A stretch of DNA of 64,000 nt from an uncultured Prolixibacteraceae bacterium (GTDB lineage Bacteria > Bacteroidota > Bacteroidia > Bacteroidales > Prolixibacteraceae). Numbering within the stretch: the first letter of the stretch is position 1; each line of letters begins with the position of its first letter. This document shows, piece after piece, positions 60,696-64,000 of this stretch. The translations under genes were made by a program, and so were the position numbers. The notes below the pieces were generated by a model that had not been told where the DNA came from, did not search any database, and saw only the letters and a program-made list of their open reading frames with translations. The stretch covers positions 1-64,000 of the forward strand of contig CALGIG010000071.1 of NCBI GenBank assembly GCA_937915865.1. The letters run 5' to 3'.

Positions 60696-62855
60696 TTAGG
60701 TGAGTTCAAAACAAACGATTTCGCTTATTAAAATCCGGGGTATAGTCACCTCGATCCCATTGCCAACCTGTCGTTGTTTAAGTTTTTCTCCTGACACAGC
60801 GGCTAAAACGGAGACATTTCGCATCGGAATGTTGAGCTTCACCCGGATATCGGTCAACGCAACAGGGTCATCATGCACCACCGGATGAGGAGGCGTTTTT
60901 CGGGTTGGCGACCAGTTGACCAAATGTACCATGTAACGTTCCGGACGGCGCAACTCCTGATCGGCAGGCTGGTATGTAACCGTAATTTCAGTATTGAGCG
61001 GAGCATTTGTTTCAACCAGTCTTGCCGGGTAAACCTCATTAACCAACTTTTGAAATGCAGTCCGGTAAATCCAGTATCCCGCATTGTAATAACTTTCGCC
61101 CACAGGAAATGCGGCAAAGCCTACTTTGCCACTCACTGCCAGCGCCGAGTATTCGGTCGTGTGGTCAAACGGAGATTGCGCGTGACTCGTATAATGTTCA
61201 GCGCTCCTTTGGAAAAGCGGTTCTCCAAGCGTAGCCGATGATTTAGCCGGATGCCGGACTTTCCACTGCGAAGCCCCGTCATACAATGCATAAGCATAAC
61301 CAGGCATGTCGTTGACGAAATTGTTGCTGGTTACAAAATAGGCTGGTTTGTATGGCGATTGCCCGTAATACTGCATCCCGTAACGTTCGAGCCACGATTG
61401 TTTGATTTCAGATTGAAGCCCTCCATTGTGGCAGGCAATGACCGAACCGCCTTTCTCAATATAGCGATTCAGCCTTTCAACAGTACCCTGATCGGGCATG
61501 AATTCATCGGGAATTACCACCAGGTTGTAACGTTCCCAATCCTGGCCAGGCCCAACCAAATCGAACTGAAGCTTCAACTCAATCATCAGCTTGACAACGC
61601 CCATAACGAAGGTGTCTCTCACAGTTGACAGGGGCACATCCGGGATCAGAAGCGCCGCTTCGGTAACCGGCGCCGCCTGATCAAGCCACGGTTCCAGTTT
61701 TTTTATCCGTCCGAATGATTTTCCCAGGACATAATACACTGCCGCATCCAATTGTCCATCGGGAGGCATTTGGTCGCCTACATCGCAACGGGCCGCATTG
61801 GCAACCAGACTGGCCAGTTCAACGTCAAGCTGCTGGGGAAGTTTCAGGCCGCCAAAATCGGCCCAGGATAATGCAAAACGGCCCGTCACTCCATAAACAG
61901 GCAATCCAAAATTACGCTGGTACCTGATCTGGAGCGGGGCATACCAATAGCCCCACATCGGAGTAGTTGGCAAAGCTTCAACATCGATATTATCGAGAAA
62001 ACCAGCTCGTTCACTCAGCTCACCCACTCCTCCATCATTAAAATCGACCTGGCATGAAGGTTTTATCTCGTGTACCAACTCCTTCATCCGGCGATGAAAA
62101 TCAAGAAAATTTTTGTTCATATTTTCTCGTTGTGCTTCCTTATCGTATGGGTCTTTTCCCGAAGCTATGATTTGGCGCATACATGAATCGCAATAACATT
62201 CAGGTGCAATAGGTGAGGCCATATCCAGCCATGCGCCGTCAAGATCATAATGGGAAACAAATTCCCGAATGTGTTTCTCCACCAAGTCAACAAAATCTTT
62301 GTTTCCCAGGCACAAAGCCGTCCATCCCGGAATTTCACCCGGCTTAGGCCGGTAATCAGAGCCGTCGCGTTTGCGCATATTCCATTCCGGATGCGTGTCG
62401 GCCAGGTAATTGTCCCAAGAAGCGCAATAATAACCATATACAGCAATATTACGTTCGCGACAGGCTTTGACCTGTTCTCCGAGCAAATCGAACGACAGAC
62501 CGGGGTGAACCGGGCCATATTTACTGGGGTAATAAAAATAACCGTACATATCTTTGGCAAAAACAACTATACTGTCAAGATTCCCGGTAACTAATTGATC
62601 ACCCCATTCATTGGCATTGAATTTGTTCCCGATTTTGGGAATATACTTTGAATTGTGAAAATCAAGGTGCACTTTACGCCACGGCTTTTTCTTATGGCTG
62701 AAAAAACGGGGGTCGATCCATAATTCAGGCGCTTCACCTGTATAATCAGAACTGATCCCGGTTGACGAAAACGCTTGTAACGGAATAACCTGGGAAGCTA
62801 TTACTCCTGTTCCTAATGTAGTTAAAAAATGCCGGCGATTTAAAGTTGATTTCAT
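60696..62855 (-). CDS. Tat-exported glycoside-hydrolase-like protein (GHL6 type)
   Basis: 719 residues. The N-terminus has a twin-arginine signal (NRRHFLTTLGTGVIASQV). The (beta/alpha)8 part holds IAVYGYYCASWDN, HYDLDGAWLDMAS (possible catalytic Asp) and a CYCDSC cluster, as in the hypothetical glycosyl hydrolase 6 group. A central alpha/beta domain (YNLVVIPDEFMPDQGTVERL; GGSVIACHNGG) is like the beta-galactosidase trimerisation fold, and a beta-rich domain ends the chain. Substrate unknown; the cluster suggests a polysaccharide with deoxyhexoses. Confidence 0.8.
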   Translation of the reverse strand: MKSTLNRRHFLTTLGTGVIASQVIPLQAFSSTGISSDYTGEAPELWIDPRFFSHKKKPWRKVHLDFHNSKYIPKIGNKFNANEWGDQLVTGNLDSIVVFAKDMYGYFYYPSKYGPVHPGLSFDLLGEQVKACRERNIAVYGYYCASWDNYLADTHPEWNMRKRDGSDYRPKPGEIPGWTALCLGNKDFVDLVEKHIREFVSHYDLDGAWLDMASPIAPECYCDSCMRQIIASGKDPYDKEAQRENMNKNFLDFHRRMKELVHEIKPSCQVDFNDGGVGELSERAGFLDNIDVEALPTTPMWGYWYAPLQIRYQRNFGLPVYGVTGRFALSWADFGGLKLPQQLDVELASLVANAARCDVGDQMPPDGQLDAAVYYVLGKSFGRIKKLEPWLDQAAPVTEAALLIPDVPLSTVRDTFVMGVVKLMIELKLQFDLVGPGQDWERYNLVVIPDEFMPDQGTVERLNRYIEKGGSVIACHNGGLQSEIKQSWLERYGMQYYGQSPYKPAYFVTSNNFVNDMPGYAYALYDGASQWKVRHPAKSSATLGEPLFQRSAEHYTSHAQSPFDHTTEYSALAVSGKVGFAAFPVGESYYNAGYWIYRTAFQKLVNEVYPARLVETNAPLNTEITVTYQPADQELRRPERYMVHLVNWSPTRKTPPHPVVHDDPVALTDIRVKLNIPMRNVSVLAAVSGEKLKQRQVGNGIEVTIPRILISEIVCFELT

Positions 62856-62868
62856 CTTTTATGTATTT

Positions 62869-64000
62869 TTAATGTGCATTACTAATTTTTACAACAAACC
62901 CTCCGCCTTCAACCATATTCAATTTCAGCTTTGAGCATTTAGTTATTTTCTTGTCTTCAAACTCATAGTCTGTTCCTATACGGTCGGCGTTGGGGCCGTC
63001 TCTCAATATCCGGGCATCGAAACTACCCTCACCGAGAAATGAACAGTCAATTATGACTTCCCTTGCTGTTTCACCGTTTAACCCGGCCACGTACCAGTTC
63101 CCTCCGGTTTGCCGTGCTTCCACCAGGTACTCTCCAAACCGGGCTTCAAGCACTTTCGTATCGTCCCACACGGTGGGTATTTTGGATATAAAGCGGATCA
63201 CCTCCGGTTCCCTTTCATACACAGAAGGGGCATCACATACCATTTTCAGGGGTTCGTTGTAAACTACGAACAAAGCCATTTCGTTGCACCGGGAACCATG
63301 TACCACCGGCAAGGTAAACCGCAGGTTGTGACCGGACTGCAGGTTACGCATGCCTCCCGGAGTAAAATCCATCGGCCCGAGCAATCCCCGCGTAAAGGGA
63401 AGGATCACTTTATGGGAAAGTGTAACCTTGTCGTCCGAAAGCTTGTTCCATTCATTGCCGGCAACCGCTTCAATGTTGATCACGTTCGGATAAGTCCTTG
63501 AAAGCCCCGTTGGCTTTGCCGCCCCGTGAAAGTCGACCAGCATTTTGCGGGCGGCTGCTGCTTTCGCAATTTCTTCATACATCCGTATTCCGGTCTGATC
63601 TTCCCTTCCAAAGAAATCAGCCTTCACCCCTGCAATTCCAAGCGAGGCAAAAAAATTCAGTGCGCCGTCAAGGTTACGATAAAGCGAGTGCCCCGGGCAC
63701 CAAACCATTACTTTCACTCCTTTCGATTTGGCATAATCAGTGATCCGCTTAATGTCCACTTCTGGGTTAACGAGCGTAAGGTCGTATTTATCAGTCCATA
63801 GCCAGTCGATCAGGAGGTATTCCAAACCATATTTCGCGGCAAAGTCGATGTGATAAAGGTACGTTTGGGTATTTACGCCACCTCTGAAATTTTGGCCTTC
63901 CACCACGTAGTCATGCCACCATTCCCAGGCTGCCTTCCCGGGTTTGATCCAATCTGTTTCCTTTAACTCACAGGGTTTGGAAAGCTGGTAAACCAGGTCA
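62869..64000 (-). CDS. Glycoside hydrolase family 97 (partial, continues past the window)
   Basis: 377 codons of the C-terminal part; the start lies beyond base 64000. Reading from the edge: TDWIKPGKAAWEWWHDYVVE, then INTQTYL-like VNTQTYLYHIDFAAKYGLEY, KVMVWCPGHSLYRN, GIAGVKADFFGRED and MDFTPGGMRN, all GH97 landmarks, followed by the GH97 C-terminal beta domain. The Asp in VKADFF sits where the retaining, alpha-galactosidase-like GH97 members have a nucleophile, so a retaining enzyme is more likely than a SusB-type inverting one; this needs an alignment. It is probably secreted to the periplasm. Confidence 0.9.
   Translation of the reverse strand, partial: DLVYQLSKPCELKETDWIKPGKAAWEWWHDYVVEGQNFRGGVNTQTYLYHIDFAAKYGLEYLLIDWLWTDKYDLTLVNPEVDIKRITDYAKSKGVKVMVWCPGHSLYRNLDGALNFFASLGIAGVKADFFGREDQTGIRMYEEIAKAAAARKMLVDFHGAAKPTGLSRTYPNVINIEAVAGNEWNKLSDDKVTLSHKVILPFTRGLLGPMDFTPGGMRNLQSGHNLRFTLPVVHGSRCNEMALFVVYNEPLKMVCDAPSVYEREPEVIRFISKIPTVWDDTKVLEARFGEYLVEARQTGGNWYVAGLNGETAREVIIDCSFLGEGSFDARILRDGPNADRIGTDYEFEDKKITKCSKLKLNMVEGGGFVVKISNAH

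Noticed and set aside
1..64000. CRISPR arrays and rRNA genes
   Set aside because: No regularly spaced direct repeats with unique spacers and no rRNA-like sequence were seen anywhere in the window.

Overview
The window comes from a member of the Bacteroidota, most likely a Bacteroidales/Marinilabiliales-type anaerobe or facultative anaerobe. The reasons are the TAnnTTTG-type -7 promoter boxes, the scarcity of Shine-Dalgarno sites, a CTnDOT-like TraE-TraN conjugation operon, an RteC homologue and an IntDOT-like integrase with Ser in place of the first catalytic Arg. No species can be named from the sequence alone.

Layout. (1) 1-11.3 kb is chromosomal. It holds a Fic-domain gene between two imperfect palindromes, an RND efflux operon (outer-membrane channel, adaptor, HAE1 pump) with a divergently acting TetR regulator and three matching 14-bp operators, a DEAD-box RNA helicase, YebC, and two small genes. 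(2) A tRNA-Leu(GAG) at 11326-11409 is followed by a tyrosine integrase. This is the left end of an integrative and conjugative element (ICE). No second copy of the tRNA 3' end was found, so its right end is not fixed; recognisable ICE genes run to about 43.2 kb (RteC), perhaps 43.96 kb. (3) 13-21 kb is an anti-restriction and accessory region: HU, a frameshifted N-6 DNA methylase, and an ArdC gene cut in its HEXXH motif by a three-recombinase (RIT) element with perfect 28-bp inverted repeats. Three genes here share a repeated, structured 5' leader that also carries a conserved short reading frame. (4) 21.4-24.4 kb is cargo of unknown function. (5) 24.5-29.5 kb is mobilisation: relaxase, MobC-like protein, a candidate oriT and the VirD4-type coupling protein. 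(6) 29.5-38.8 kb is the type IV secretion operon. (7) 39.7-41.7 kb is a replication module that resembles lambda O/P: an Xis-like HTH protein, a winged-helix initiator with iteron-like repeats inside its gene, and a DnaC-like helicase loader. The tra operon and this operon start with the same 22-bp box at the same distance from a -7-like box, which suggests they are switched on together.

(8) 44-64 kb is a metabolic island on the minus strand. It combines a corrinoid protein, five URO-D-superfamily methyltransferases (one fused to a thioredoxin domain), an ASKHA/ferredoxin corrinoid activase (RACo type), a MetH-activation-domain-like protein and a COG0523 GTPase. With these are genes for 6-deoxyhexose use: a RhaT symporter, a RhaM mutarotase, an aldo/keto reductase, a COG3618 lactonase and a zinc alcohol dehydrogenase. 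There are also a sugar MFS transporter, a PhyH-type oxygenase and two glycosidase-like proteins (one GH97). The inferred role is release and catabolism of O-methylated deoxysugars, with the methyl group removed by a corrinoid-dependent system. A 29-codon relic of a second corrinoid protein and a truncated sialate O-acetylesterase show that the island has been rearranged. Whether it belongs to the ICE or to the chromosome is not decided by this sequence.
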